This document shows positions 44,983 to 54,043 of a DNA stretch of 64,000 bases, piece after piece. The translations under genes were made by a program, and so were the position numbers. Source of the stretch: an uncultured Duncaniella sp. GTDB lineage: Bacteria > Bacteroidota > Bacteroidia > Bacteroidales > Muribaculaceae. The notes beneath the pieces are model-generated. The model did no database searches, was not told the DNA's origin, and saw nothing but the letters and a program-made list of their open reading frames with translations. The stretch spans positions 62,001-126,000 of the forward strand of contig CAJUIX010000002.1 in NCBI GenBank assembly GCA_910586665.1. The letters are read 5' to 3'. How positions within the stretch are numbered: position 1 is the first letter of the stretch; every line of letters begins with the position of its first letter.

Positions 44983-46143
44983 ATGTCACGATTTTTTCCA
45001 TCGTTGTTATTAGCATCCGTTCCGTTTTTGGGTATGCTGCCTCTCGCATCATGTTCCCACGACCATGAAACACATCATCACGGCGAAGAATCTTCTGAGG
45101 CAAAAGAAGAGCACCATGACCACGGTGATGACGAAATAATAATGTCGCCGGCCGACGCAGCCCGCTTCGGAGTCAGCGCGGAAGCCGCGACCAAGCAACC
45201 TTTCAGTGAGACAGTCAGGGTTGTAGGCGAGGTCATGCCTGCCGCGACTGACAAGTCGGTCATCTCCGCCCCGACTTCAGGCATCATCCGCCTCGGCCAC
45301 GGCATAGAGGCCGGCAAGAATGTGAAGGCCGGCGAGCTTATAGCCTCGATTTCATCCAGTGGCATCTCCGGCGGCGACAGCGACCTTGTGGCCAAGGCCA
45401 GTCTCGACGCGGCAAAACGCGAACTTGACCGTGTCACACCCCTCCTGAAGGAAGGCCTTGTCACTAAGAAGGATTACAACGATGCGCTGCGTGCCTACGA
45501 GGAAGCCCGCAGTGCCTACAGTCCCGCTGCCGCCTCCGGGCGTGCCGCATCGACCATGAACGGCGTCATATCTGAACTTCTTGTGAGCGACGGTTCATAC
45601 GTCGAGGCCGGTCAGCCGATAGCCACCGTCAGCCGCAGCCAGCGTCTGACACTTCGTGCACTGCTCCCCGCCCGCGATGCCTCCTTCCTCCCGCATATCG
45701 TATCCGCCAAGGTTCGCCCTTCGCACTCCTCGGGCAGCTCTGTCGACCTTGCTGACCGCGGTGTCAAGCTCCTCTCTTCGGCCTCCGCAGCCGGAGTGTC
45801 CACTCCCGGCTACGTTCCTGTCTATTTCAGCTTTGACGATAGGGGAGACATCGTCCCCGGCACCCCGGTAGAGGTATATCTTGTAGGTTCTGACAAAAAC
45901 GAGGCTCTGACCGTCCCCCTCGCAGCCATCTCCGAGCAGCAGGGCGAAAAGTTTGTCTATAAAAAGGTTGATGACCACGCTTATAAGAAGATGCCCGTCA
46001 GGACAGGCCGCGACGATGGCTCGCGTGTGGCAATTCTTTCAGGCATTTCCGAGGGTGACTCTGTCGTTGCTGCCGGAAGCACCTTCGTGCGCCTCGCAGA
46101 GACCTCCACAGTCGTTCCCGAAGGCCACTCACACTCCCATTAA
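44983..46143 (+). CDS. RND efflux periplasmic adaptor (CusB/CzcB type), lipoprotein
   Basis: 386 residues. Signal peptide with lipobox LASC (Cys24), so it is lipid-anchored. Residues 26-49 are His/Glu/Asp-rich (HDHE, HHHGEE, HHDHGDD) and the protein ends GHSHSH, both likely metal ligands. Membrane-fusion core: lipoyl halves around 72-110 and 180-205 (SAPTSGIIRL; ISELLVSDGSYVEAGQPIATVS), a short helical hairpin (125-170) and beta-barrel/MPD domains to 380. It links the inner-membrane pump with the outer-membrane channel and may present metal to the pump. Confidence 0.93.
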   Translation: MSRFFPSLLLASVPFLGMLPLASCSHDHETHHHGEESSEAKEEHHDHGDDEIIMSPADAARFGVSAEAATKQPFSETVRVVGEVMPAATDKSVISAPTSGIIRLGHGIEAGKNVKAGELIASISSSGISGGDSDLVAKASLDAAKRELDRVTPLLKEGLVTKKDYNDALRAYEEARSAYSPAAASGRAASTMNGVISELLVSDGSYVEAGQPIATVSRSQRLTLRALLPARDASFLPHIVSAKVRPSHSSGSSVDLADRGVKLLSSASAAGVSTPGYVPVYFSFDDRGDIVPGTPVEVYLVGSDKNEALTVPLAAISEQQGEKFVYKKVDDHAYKKMPVRTGRDDGSRVAILSGISEGDSVVAAGSTFVRLAETSTVVPEGHSHSH

Positions 46144-46173
46144 TCCGTCCCACAGTCATTATAAGAGATAAAG

Positions 46174-49100
46174 ATGCTTAACAGAATCATCAAATTCTCA
46201 CTTGACAACAGGATTGCTGTCATAGTGATTTCTGTCATTCTGCTTATCTACGGAATGATTGTGACATTGCGCACCGAGGTCGACATTTTTCCCGACCTAA
46301 ATGCTCCCACGGTCGTGGTTATGACCGAGGCTCCCGGCATGGCGCCCGAGGAGATAGAGAAGGTGATAACCTACCCGGTCGAGACAGCTGTCAACGGTGC
46401 CACCGGTGTGCGCCGCGTCCGCTCGGCATCTGCTACAGGCCTCTCATCCGTATGGGTTGAGTTCGACTGGGGTACCGATGTCTACCTCGCCCGCCAGATT
46501 GTATCTGAAAAACTATCAGAGATTGAGAGTGACCTCCCTCCGGGCGTCGGCAAGCCTACTCTCGGCCCGCAGTCGTCGATTCTCGGCGAGATTCTTATTA
46601 TCGGCCTGACCTCCGACTCAGTTACTACCCAGGAAGAGCTGCGCACCATAGCCGACCGTCAGATTCGCCCGCGACTGCTATCACTTTCGGGTGTGGCTTC
46701 TGTATCAGTCATCGGTGGTGATGCCAAGGAGTATCAGATTCTCCTTCATCCCGCCGCCATGCAGCGCTTCGGCGTGAGTCTCCAGCAGGTGAGGGATGCC
46801 GTCGCACAGATGAATGTCAACGCCTCCGGCGGTGTCATCTACGAGCATGGAAACGAGTATATAATTAAAGGTGACATCTCGACCAACGACCCCGATGCGC
46901 TCGGACGCACGCTCATCCTCAACTCCGACAGCGGCACACCGGTGACTCTCGCCGATATAGCGACTATAAAGATCGGTGCGGCTGAGCCGCGCCTCGGCAC
47001 CGCCTCAGTAAAAGCAGAACCAGCCGTGCTGATCACCGTCACCAAGCAGCCGGCTGTCGGCACTATCAACCTCACTGACGAAATCGAGGAGAGCCTCGCA
47101 CAGATAAAGAAGACCCTGCCGGCCGACGTCAGCATCAACACCGACATCTTCCGCCAGGCGGACTTTATCACCACTTCGATTGGCAACTTGAAAGAGTCGC
47201 TCTTCGTCGGTGCTATTTTTGTAATCGTGGTGCTCTTCTTCTTCCTGATGAATCTCCGCACCACCCTCATATCGCTCGTTGCACTCCCGCTGTCGATTAT
47301 CGTGACAGTGCTGGTGCTCCACTTCCTCAATCTTACCATCAACACTATGAGCCTCGGCGGTATCGCCATTGCCATTGGCTCGCTTGTCGATGATGCGATT
47401 GTCGATGTCGAGAATGTCTACAAGCGCCTGCGCGAGCGCCACAAGAGCGGTGAGTCAATCCTCACGATAGTCTACGATGCCTCCAAGGAGGTACGTCTGC
47501 CGATTTTCAACTCCTCGCTCATCATCATGGCCTCCTTCCTCCCACTCTTCTTCCTCGACGGCATGGAGGGCAAGATGCTCAAGCCTCTCGGCATTTCATT
47601 TATCGTGGCGCTCATAGCCTCGACAATTGTCGCCCTGACAGTCACCCCTGTGCTATGCTCCTACCTCCTCGGCAGCAAAAAGGCTATGGCCACGCTCGAC
47701 AAGGAGCCTAAGTTTGCGCGCATGATTCGCGAGAGCTACGAGAAGGGCCTGAAATGGTCGCTCGGCCATGCTAAACCTATCTTCATAGGCACCGCGCTCC
47801 TCTTCCTCTTCTCACTCGGAGCCTTTTTCACCCTCGGCCGCAGCTTCCTCCCCTCGTTCAACGAAGGTTCGCTGACTATCAACGTCAGCACCCTTCCCGG
47901 CATCTCTCTCGAGGAGAGTGACCGTCTCGGACGCGAGGCTGAGAAGATAATCCTCTCCATGCCTGAAATCGCGCTAACGGCCCGCAAGACAGGCCGCGCC
48001 GAGCTCGACGAGCACTCTCTCGGCGTCAATGTTTCCGAAATCGAGGCTCCTTACAAGCTCGACCACGGGCGCTCCCGCAGCGAACTCCTCGCCGACCTCC
48101 GCCACAAGCTTTCTCATCTCCCCGGCGTCAATATCGAGATAGGGCAGCCTATATCCCACCGTATCGACGCCATGCTCTCCGGCACCGAGGCGCAGATTGC
48201 TATCAAAGTCTTCGGCGACGACCTCGCCAAACTCTACACTATCGGCAATCAGATCAGACGCCATATCTCGGGAGTCCGCGGTGTGGTCGACGTAAACATC
48301 GAGCAGCAGGTGGAGCGTCCTCAGCTCGACATCCGTCCCAAACGTGACATACTTGCCTACTACGGGGTGACTATGGGAGAGTTCATCGACTTTATCAATG
48401 TCGCCCTTGCGGGAGAGAAGGTGTCGCAGGTCTATGAGAACGGCTTCCCCTACGACCTGACTCTGCGCATGGCTCCCGACAGCCGCAGCTCTATTGAGGA
48501 AATTTCAGACCTTACATTTGATACCCCCAAGGGTAAAGTGCCCCTGAGCGAGGTTGCCGAGATTCGTTCTGCGACAGGTCCCAACACCATCAATCGTGAG
48601 AACGTCAGCCGCCGCATCGTCATCTCCTCAAATGTTTCCGACCGTGACCTCCGAGGCACCGTCAACGACATCCGCGACGAGATAAACGCCAATGTCAAGC
48701 TCCCCGAGGGCTACTTCATCAGCTACGGCGGCCAGTTCGAGAACGAGGCCAAGGCTTCGGCCACTCTCGCCCTCGTATCCATTGTCGCGCTCATCATCAT
48801 CTTCCTCCTGCTCTACGGGCAGTACCACAGCGTCAGCCAGTCGCTGGTCATCCTGCTCAACATGCCCCTCGCCATTATCGGCGGCGTACTTCTGCTGCGC
48901 ATCACCGGCGGTGAGCTGAACATCCCGGCAATCATCGGCTTCATCTCGCTGCTCGGCATCACCACCCGCAACGGTATGCTCCTCATGTCGCGCTACGACC
49001 AGCTGCGCAGCGAGGGGGTAGGGCTTATGGAGCGTATCATGCACGGCTCGGCCGACCGTCTCAACCCCATCCTCATGACGGCTCTCAGCTCCGCCCTCGC

Positions 49101-49260
49101 GCTCATCCCGCTTGCCATCAATGGCGACAAGCCGGGCAATGAAATCCAGTCGCCCCTCGCTATCGTGATTCTCGGCGGCCTCCTGACCTCGACCATACTT
49201 AATGTCTTCATAGTACCCCTGGTCTACAGATATATCAATAGGAAAGAACTGAAATCATAA
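46174..49260 (+). CDS. Heavy-metal RND efflux pump (CusA/CzcA type)
   Basis: 1,028 residues with the twelve-span RND topology and two large periplasmic loops. N-terminal NRIIKFSLDNRIAVIVISVI; TM4 carries GSLVDDAIVDVENVYKRL with the Asp pair of heavy-metal RND pumps; PGMAPEEIEKVITYPVE and ATTGLSSVWVEFDWGTD-like porter motifs are those of the HME branch. It exports a metal cation (Cu/Ag or Zn/Co/Cd) using the proton gradient; the specificity cannot be read safely by eye. It starts 30 bases after the adaptor. Confidence 0.95.
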   Translation: MLNRIIKFSLDNRIAVIVISVILLIYGMIVTLRTEVDIFPDLNAPTVVVMTEAPGMAPEEIEKVITYPVETAVNGATGVRRVRSASATGLSSVWVEFDWGTDVYLARQIVSEKLSEIESDLPPGVGKPTLGPQSSILGEILIIGLTSDSVTTQEELRTIADRQIRPRLLSLSGVASVSVIGGDAKEYQILLHPAAMQRFGVSLQQVRDAVAQMNVNASGGVIYEHGNEYIIKGDISTNDPDALGRTLILNSDSGTPVTLADIATIKIGAAEPRLGTASVKAEPAVLITVTKQPAVGTINLTDEIEESLAQIKKTLPADVSINTDIFRQADFITTSIGNLKESLFVGAIFVIVVLFFFLMNLRTTLISLVALPLSIIVTVLVLHFLNLTINTMSLGGIAIAIGSLVDDAIVDVENVYKRLRERHKSGESILTIVYDASKEVRLPIFNSSLIIMASFLPLFFLDGMEGKMLKPLGISFIVALIASTIVALTVTPVLCSYLLGSKKAMATLDKEPKFARMIRESYEKGLKWSLGHAKPIFIGTALLFLFSLGAFFTLGRSFLPSFNEGSLTINVSTLPGISLEESDRLGREAEKIILSMPEIALTARKTGRAELDEHSLGVNVSEIEAPYKLDHGRSRSELLADLRHKLSHLPGVNIEIGQPISHRIDAMLSGTEAQIAIKVFGDDLAKLYTIGNQIRRHISGVRGVVDVNIEQQVERPQLDIRPKRDILAYYGVTMGEFIDFINVALAGEKVSQVYENGFPYDLTLRMAPDSRSSIEEISDLTFDTPKGKVPLSEVAEIRSATGPNTINRENVSRRIVISSNVSDRDLRGTVNDIRDEINANVKLPEGYFISYGGQFENEAKASATLALVSIVALIIIFLLLYGQYHSVSQSLVILLNMPLAIIGGVLLLRITGGELNIPAIIGFISLLGITTRNGMLLMSRYDQLRSEGVGLMERIMHGSADRLNPILMTALSSALALIPLAINGDKPGNEIQSPLAIVILGGLLTSTILNVFIVPLVYRYINRKELKS

Positions 49261-49286
49261 CTACACCAATTACAATTACTAACGGC

Positions 49287-50465
49287 ATGATTCGAAAATC
49301 AACAATTGTTTTCCTTTCTCTTCTACCGTCCCTGTGTTTCGCATCCGATTTCGACGATGTGCTCGATACCGTGACGCGCAACAACCTATCGCTTCGCTAC
49401 ACGGCTGCTGACAACACTGCCACTATCGAGGAAATGAAGGCTGAAAATGTCCTTGAAGCCCCGGAATTCTCCTTTGAGAACCTTTGGGGTGCCAAGGGCA
49501 TCGGCGACAAGCGAAATTTCTCGATATCCCAGTCATTCGACTGGCCGGGAGTCTACGCCGCCCGCCGCGACGCCGTCCGAAAGTCGGAGACAGCCATGCA
49601 GTATCTCCGCGAGTCAGCCGTGCTCGACACCCGCATGGAGATTCGTGTCCTGCTCATCGACATAATCAACATTCGCCAGCGTATTGCCTCGACTCAGAAA
49701 ATTTGCGATGCCCTCGCTGACATGGCCTCCTATTATAAGAAGGCCGTAGAGCAGGAAAACGAGACGCGCCTTGACTACAACAAGGCCGTCATTGAGCATA
49801 TCAATGCCGTCCGCGAGCTTAAAACCCTCAATGCCGACTACTCCGTCCTTCTCGCGTCGCTCCAGGCGCTCAACGGCGGAGAAGATGTTACCGGCCTTGT
49901 CGAGAAGCTCGGGGTCGAATATCCTCATCCGAATCTTGCCGCTCTCCGTCCCGACCGCGAGACCCTACGCGCCAAAGACCCGGCCATTGCCGCCTCACGC
50001 GCCTCTCTTGAGGCGCAGAAGTCACTCGTGAAGGTCGAGAAGCGATCCCTCCTCCCGGGCTTCTCCGTGAGCTACCTTCACGAGTGGGAGATGGGCGATA
50101 ACTTCAATGGTTTCTCTGTCTCTGTAACGCTCCCCTTCCTCACCCAGCGCCGCAAGGCCAAGGCTGCCGCCGTGCGTTTCGAAGCCCAAAGCCTGGAGCA
50201 GGAGATGAATCTCATCAAGCTCGCCTCAGAGTTGCAGGGTGAGTATCAGACGGCTGTCGACCTTCAGGAACTGCTTGATAGCTACCACGGTGTAATATCC
50301 GACGATTCAAATATGGAACTGCTCAAAAAGGCCTTCGATGCCGGACAGATTAACTTCCTGACCTACATGCAGGAGCTTAATTTCTTCCTCAACGCCCGCC
50401 GCGACTTCCTCGAGGCACACTACCGCTACCACCTCGCCGTCGCCCGCCTCCAGCGCTACGAATAA
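49287..50465 (+). CDS. TolC-family outer-membrane efflux channel (CusC/CzcC type)
   Basis: 392 residues with a signal peptide (IVFLSLLPSLCFAS). The TolC pattern shows as two long helical repeats of coiled-coil type (about 45-200 and 215-385; for example AMQYLRESAVLDTRMEIRVL and QSLEQEMNLIKLASELQGEY) with short strand pairs such as GFSVSYLHEWEMGDNFNGFSVSVTLPF. It forms the exit duct of the tripartite pump encoded upstream (26 bases apart) and is the last gene of the operon. Confidence 0.9.
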   Translation: MIRKSTIVFLSLLPSLCFASDFDDVLDTVTRNNLSLRYTAADNTATIEEMKAENVLEAPEFSFENLWGAKGIGDKRNFSISQSFDWPGVYAARRDAVRKSETAMQYLRESAVLDTRMEIRVLLIDIINIRQRIASTQKICDALADMASYYKKAVEQENETRLDYNKAVIEHINAVRELKTLNADYSVLLASLQALNGGEDVTGLVEKLGVEYPHPNLAALRPDRETLRAKDPAIAASRASLEAQKSLVKVEKRSLLPGFSVSYLHEWEMGDNFNGFSVSVTLPFLTQRRKAKAAAVRFEAQSLEQEMNLIKLASELQGEYQTAVDLQELLDSYHGVISDDSNMELLKKAFDAGQINFLTYMQELNFFLNARRDFLEAHYRYHLAVARLQRYE

Positions 50466-50487
50466 TCTTGTCACATACAGATGCATC

Positions 50488-50525
50488 AACGCCCACAATC
50501 CCCGGAAAACGGAATTGTGGGCGTT
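50488..50525. terminator. Hairpin between the efflux operon and the nitroreductase gene
   Basis: A 12-bp stem (AACGCCCACAAT with ATTGTGGGCGTT) around a 14-base loop that can pair further. No clean T run on either strand; its place between convergent genes supports a terminator or 3'-end protector. Confidence 0.55.
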
Positions 50526-50549
50526 GTGGTGGTTAATACTGTGTATAAC

Positions 50550-51302
50550 CTACAGGGCTATTCCCTGATTCTTCAGGAACTCCTTGTATATCCTTGAAAA
50601 CTGCTCATTGGCCGGGCGGGGATATCGCACCTCGGCAAAGACCTGGGCAAGATTCTCTTTGGAATTCTCCTCTACGAACTTCTTCGAGCTTGGCAGATTC
50701 TCTTTTTCGGCATAAAATTCACGGATAGCCTCGTCTGAGGGATTCGCGTAATGCCCGTGGTGGACTATAGCTTCAAGCGGCAGGCGTTCCTGCAATTCCG
50801 GCTCCTCCGCGGGATAGCCGACAGTCACGGTTACGACCGGCACCACCTCTGCGGGAAGTCCGAGGGTGCGGGCGATAGGCTCGGCATTGTAAGTGGTGGT
50901 GCCGAGATAGCATGTGCCAAGGCCGTTCATCTCCGCGATTGTGCAGAACTGCTGGGCGAAGAGCGAGGTGTCGATTACAGCCCATGTGAAGCCTTGCAGA
51001 TTGTCGAGTCCGGGTTCTGTGCCGTTGAGTCGACACCAACGGTTGAAGCGGTTGAAGTCGAGACAGAACGTGAGCACGGCCTTGGCTCCTGTGATAGCCG
51101 GTTGGTTGAAATGTGAGGGTGCGAGAGCCGCGATTTCTTCAGGCGCTGTGCTAACGATTACAGAGTATGTCTGCATGTTGCCCGTGTTGGCGGCACGGGC
51201 AGCGTCGGCAAGCATGTTGTCTATTAAATTTGTGTCTACGCTCCTCTCCTGATCATATTTGCGTATTGTCCTTCTGTTTTTGAAATATTCCTTGGAATTC
51301 AT
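50550..51302 (-). CDS. FMN-dependent nitroreductase (NfsA/Frp-like)
   Basis: 250 residues. RRTIRKYDQE near the N-terminus and AARAANTGNMQTYSVIV are the FMN-phosphate and ring contacts; GLGTCYLGTTTYNAEPIARTLGLPAEVVPVVTVTVGYP is the nitroreductase core with the dimer strand. The C-terminal extension (about 190-250; DEAIREFYAEKENLPSSK) is of NfsA type. It reduces nitro compounds or flavins by NAD(P)H; in Bacteroidales such enzymes activate metronidazole. It probably stands alone. Confidence 0.92.
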   Translation of the reverse strand: MNSKEYFKNRRTIRKYDQERSVDTNLIDNMLADAARAANTGNMQTYSVIVSTAPEEIAALAPSHFNQPAITGAKAVLTFCLDFNRFNRWCRLNGTEPGLDNLQGFTWAVIDTSLFAQQFCTIAEMNGLGTCYLGTTTYNAEPIARTLGLPAEVVPVVTVTVGYPAEEPELQERLPLEAIVHHGHYANPSDEAIREFYAEKENLPSSKKFVEENSKENLAQVFAEVRYPRPANEQFSRIYKEFLKNQGIAL

Positions 51303-51379
51303 GAGATTGTAAGATGATTTTTAATCTGACTGCAAGTTACAATTTTATCGTGAAATGTAGATAACTTCAAGCTGAATTT

Positions 51380-51411
51380 TTTGCAATATAGGAAATATTT
51401 GGCCAACTTTG
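51380..51411 (+). promoter_or_regulatory. Bacteroidota-type promoter of the ribonucleotide reductase gene
   Basis: TTTG (51380-51383), 20-base spacer, CAACTTTG (51404-51411); one change from the -7 consensus. It gives a leader of about 30 bases, too short for a cobalamin riboswitch. Confidence 0.6.
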
Positions 51412-51448
51412 CAGCACTAAAAAAACGAATAGATTCATCATATAATTA

Positions 51449-54043
51449 ATGGAACGAGCTAAGTACACATTTGAGGAAGCTTATGATGCCTCGGTCGACT
51501 ACTTTGGCGGCGATGAGCTTGCTGCAAAAGTGTGGGTGAGCAAATATGCCCTGAAAGATTCCGAAGGAAACATCTACGAACTCACTCCGGCCGACATGCA
51601 CCACCGCCTGGCCGGAGAACTTGCGCGGGTTGAAGCCAAATACCCCAACCCTATGAGCGAGCAGGAAATCTTTGACCTGCTTGACCAATTCAATTATATC
51701 GTGCCCCAGGGCAGCCCTATGGCCGGCATCGGCAACACTTTCCAGACCGGCTCGCTGTCCAACTGCTTCGTCATCGGCCTCGACGGCCACCCCGACTCCT
51801 ACGGCAGCATCATCAAGATTGACGAGGAGCAGGTGCAGCTGATGAAGCGCCGCGGAGGCGTCGGTCATGATTTGAGCGACCTCCGTCCCAAGGGTATGCC
51901 TGTAAAGAACTCGGCCCTCACCTCTACCGGCCTTGTCCCCTTCATGGAACGCTACTCCAACTCCACCCGCGAGGTGGCGCAGGACGGACGCCGCGGAGCC
52001 CTCATGCTCACCGTCGCCATCAAGCACCCCGATTCGGAGCGCTTCATTGATGCCAAGCTGGAGCAGGGCAAGATTACGGGTGCCAATGTCTCTGTCAAGA
52101 TTGACGATGAGTTTATGAAATGCGTCGAGGCTGAGAAGGACTACGTCTGCCAGTTCCCGGTCGACAGTGACACCCCCGACGTCAAGACTGAGATTAATGC
52201 CCGCGCGCTCTGGAGCAAGATTGTCTACAACGCATGGAAGTCAGCCGAGCCGGGAGTCCTGTTCTGGGACACCATTCTGCGCGAGTCGCTTCCCGATTGC
52301 TACGCCGATCTCGGCTTCCAGACCGTCTCGACCAATCCCTGTGGCGAGATTCCCCTCTGTCCCTACGACAGCTGCCGCCTTCTCGCCGTCAATCTCTATT
52401 CCTACGTCAGGAATCCCTTCACCCCGGAGGCCTACTTTGATTTCGAGCTCTTCAAGACGCATATCATGAAGGCCCAGCGCCTCATGGACGACATCATTGA
52501 CCTCGAGATGGAGAAGATTGAGGCCATTATCGAAAAAATCAAATCGGATCCCGAATGTGACGAGGTGAAGGAGACAGAGATGAACCTCTGGAACAAGATT
52601 AGGACCAAGACACTCAAAGGTCGTCGCACGGGCCTCGGCACCACCGGCGAAGGTGATATGATTGCCGCCCTCGGCCTCCGCTACGGTACCGAGGAAGCCA
52701 CCGCCAAGTCAGTCGAGGTGCATCGCAATCTTGCTATTGCAGCCTTTACTTCCTCCGTGCAGATGGCTAAGGAGCGCGGTGCCTTCGAGGTCTATGATGC
52801 TGAGCGTGAACGCAACAATCCTTACATCTCCCGTCTGCGCGAGGTCGCTCCCGAGCTTATTGCCGACATGGAGGCCCACGGACGCCGCAACATAGCCTGC
52901 CTCACAATCGCTCCGACAGGCACCACGTCGCTCATGACCCGCACTTCTTCGGGCATCGAGCCGGTCTTTATGCCCGTATATAAGCGTCGCCGCAAGGTCA
53001 ACGCCAATGATGTCGATGTCCACATTGATTTCGTCGACGAGTCGGGCGACGCTTTCGAGGAGTACATCGTATATCATCCCAAGTTCCTTGAGTGGATGAA
53101 GATTAACGGCATTGAGCCGCGTCGCGACTTCACCCAGGCAGAGCTTGATGCCCTCGTGGCTCGCTCACCCTACAACAAGGCTACCGCCAATGACATTGAC
53201 TGGCTCGAAAAGGTCAAGATGCAGGGCGCGGTCCAAAAGTGGGTAGACCATTCGATTTCCGTGACTATCAACCTTCCGGCAGAGACCTCTGTCGAGCTTG
53301 TCGACCGCCTTTACATGGAAGCTTGGAAGGCCGGCTGCAAGGGCTGCACTATCTATCGCGACGGTTGCCGCTCCGGCGTGCTCATCTCTGTCGACGAGAA
53401 CAAGAAAAAAGATCGTGAGAAGGGCGTAGACAAGGTTTCCGAGGACGAGGTCAAGGAGGCTAAGCTCCCTGATGCCGATGCTCTCCAGACCCAGCATGTC
53501 GGCAAGCGTCCTATCGAGCTCGAGGCCGATGTGGTGCGCTTCCAGAACAACAAGGAGAAGTGGATTGCCTTCGTAGGTCTCAAGGATGGCCGTCCCTACG
53601 AGATTTTCACAGGTCTCGCCGATGATGATGACGGCATCTTCTGTCCCAAGTCTGTCTCCAAGGGCAAAATCATCAAGGCTACTGACGATAAAGGCAACAA
53701 ACGTTACGATTTCCAGTTCATCAACAAGCGCGGTTACAAGACCACCATCGAAGGTCTTTCCGACAAGTTCAATCCCGAATACTGGAACTACGCCAAGCTC
53801 ATCTCCGGCGTGCTCCGCTACGGCATGCCTATCGACCAGGTCATAAAGCTTGTCAACGGTCTCGAACTCGACTCGCAGTCAATCAATACATGGAAGATGG
53901 GGGTCGAGCGCGCGCTGAAGAAATATCTTCCCTCTGGTACCCCGGCAGGCGGGCAGAAGTGCCCCAACTGCGGCCAGGAGACTCTCGTCTACCAGGAAGG
54001 CTGCCTCATCTGTACCTCCTGCGGCTCATCGCGCTGCGGGTAG
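51449..54043 (+). CDS. nrdJ: Adenosylcobalamin-dependent (class II) ribonucleotide reductase
   Basis: 864 residues. QGSPMAGIGNTFQTGSLSNCFVIG holds the first redox Cys, and TNPCGEIPLCPYDSCRL has the radical-site motif Asn296-Cys298-Glu300 (NxCxE). IAPTGTTSLMTRTSSGIEPVF is the substrate-phosphate loop. A C-terminal zinc ribbon closes it (CPNCG ... CTSCG, about 835-862), after a variable Lys/Glu linker. It makes deoxynucleotides using vitamin B12 and needs no oxygen. Its last 18 bases overlap the end of the convergent phosphoethanolamine transferase gene. Confidence 0.95.
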   Translation: MERAKYTFEEAYDASVDYFGGDELAAKVWVSKYALKDSEGNIYELTPADMHHRLAGELARVEAKYPNPMSEQEIFDLLDQFNYIVPQGSPMAGIGNTFQTGSLSNCFVIGLDGHPDSYGSIIKIDEEQVQLMKRRGGVGHDLSDLRPKGMPVKNSALTSTGLVPFMERYSNSTREVAQDGRRGALMLTVAIKHPDSERFIDAKLEQGKITGANVSVKIDDEFMKCVEAEKDYVCQFPVDSDTPDVKTEINARALWSKIVYNAWKSAEPGVLFWDTILRESLPDCYADLGFQTVSTNPCGEIPLCPYDSCRLLAVNLYSYVRNPFTPEAYFDFELFKTHIMKAQRLMDDIIDLEMEKIEAIIEKIKSDPECDEVKETEMNLWNKIRTKTLKGRRTGLGTTGEGDMIAALGLRYGTEEATAKSVEVHRNLAIAAFTSSVQMAKERGAFEVYDAERERNNPYISRLREVAPELIADMEAHGRRNIACLTIAPTGTTSLMTRTSSGIEPVFMPVYKRRRKVNANDVDVHIDFVDESGDAFEEYIVYHPKFLEWMKINGIEPRRDFTQAELDALVARSPYNKATANDIDWLEKVKMQGAVQKWVDHSISVTINLPAETSVELVDRLYMEAWKAGCKGCTIYRDGCRSGVLISVDENKKKDREKGVDKVSEDEVKEAKLPDADALQTQHVGKRPIELEADVVRFQNNKEKWIAFVGLKDGRPYEIFTGLADDDDGIFCPKSVSKGKIIKATDDKGNKRYDFQFINKRGYKTTIEGLSDKFNPEYWNYAKLISGVLRYGMPIDQVIKLVNGLELDSQSINTWKMGVERALKKYLPSGTPAGGQKCPNCGQETLVYQEGCLICTSCGSSRCG

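Noticed and set aside
44835..45068. A 77-codon plus-strand frame starting at the efflux promoter.
   Set aside because: It covers the promoter and overlaps the adaptor signal peptide in another frame; no protein pattern.
51303..51448. A cobalamin riboswitch before the B12-dependent reductase.
   Set aside because: The gap is short, the predicted leader is about 30 bases, and no B12-box-like core is visible.
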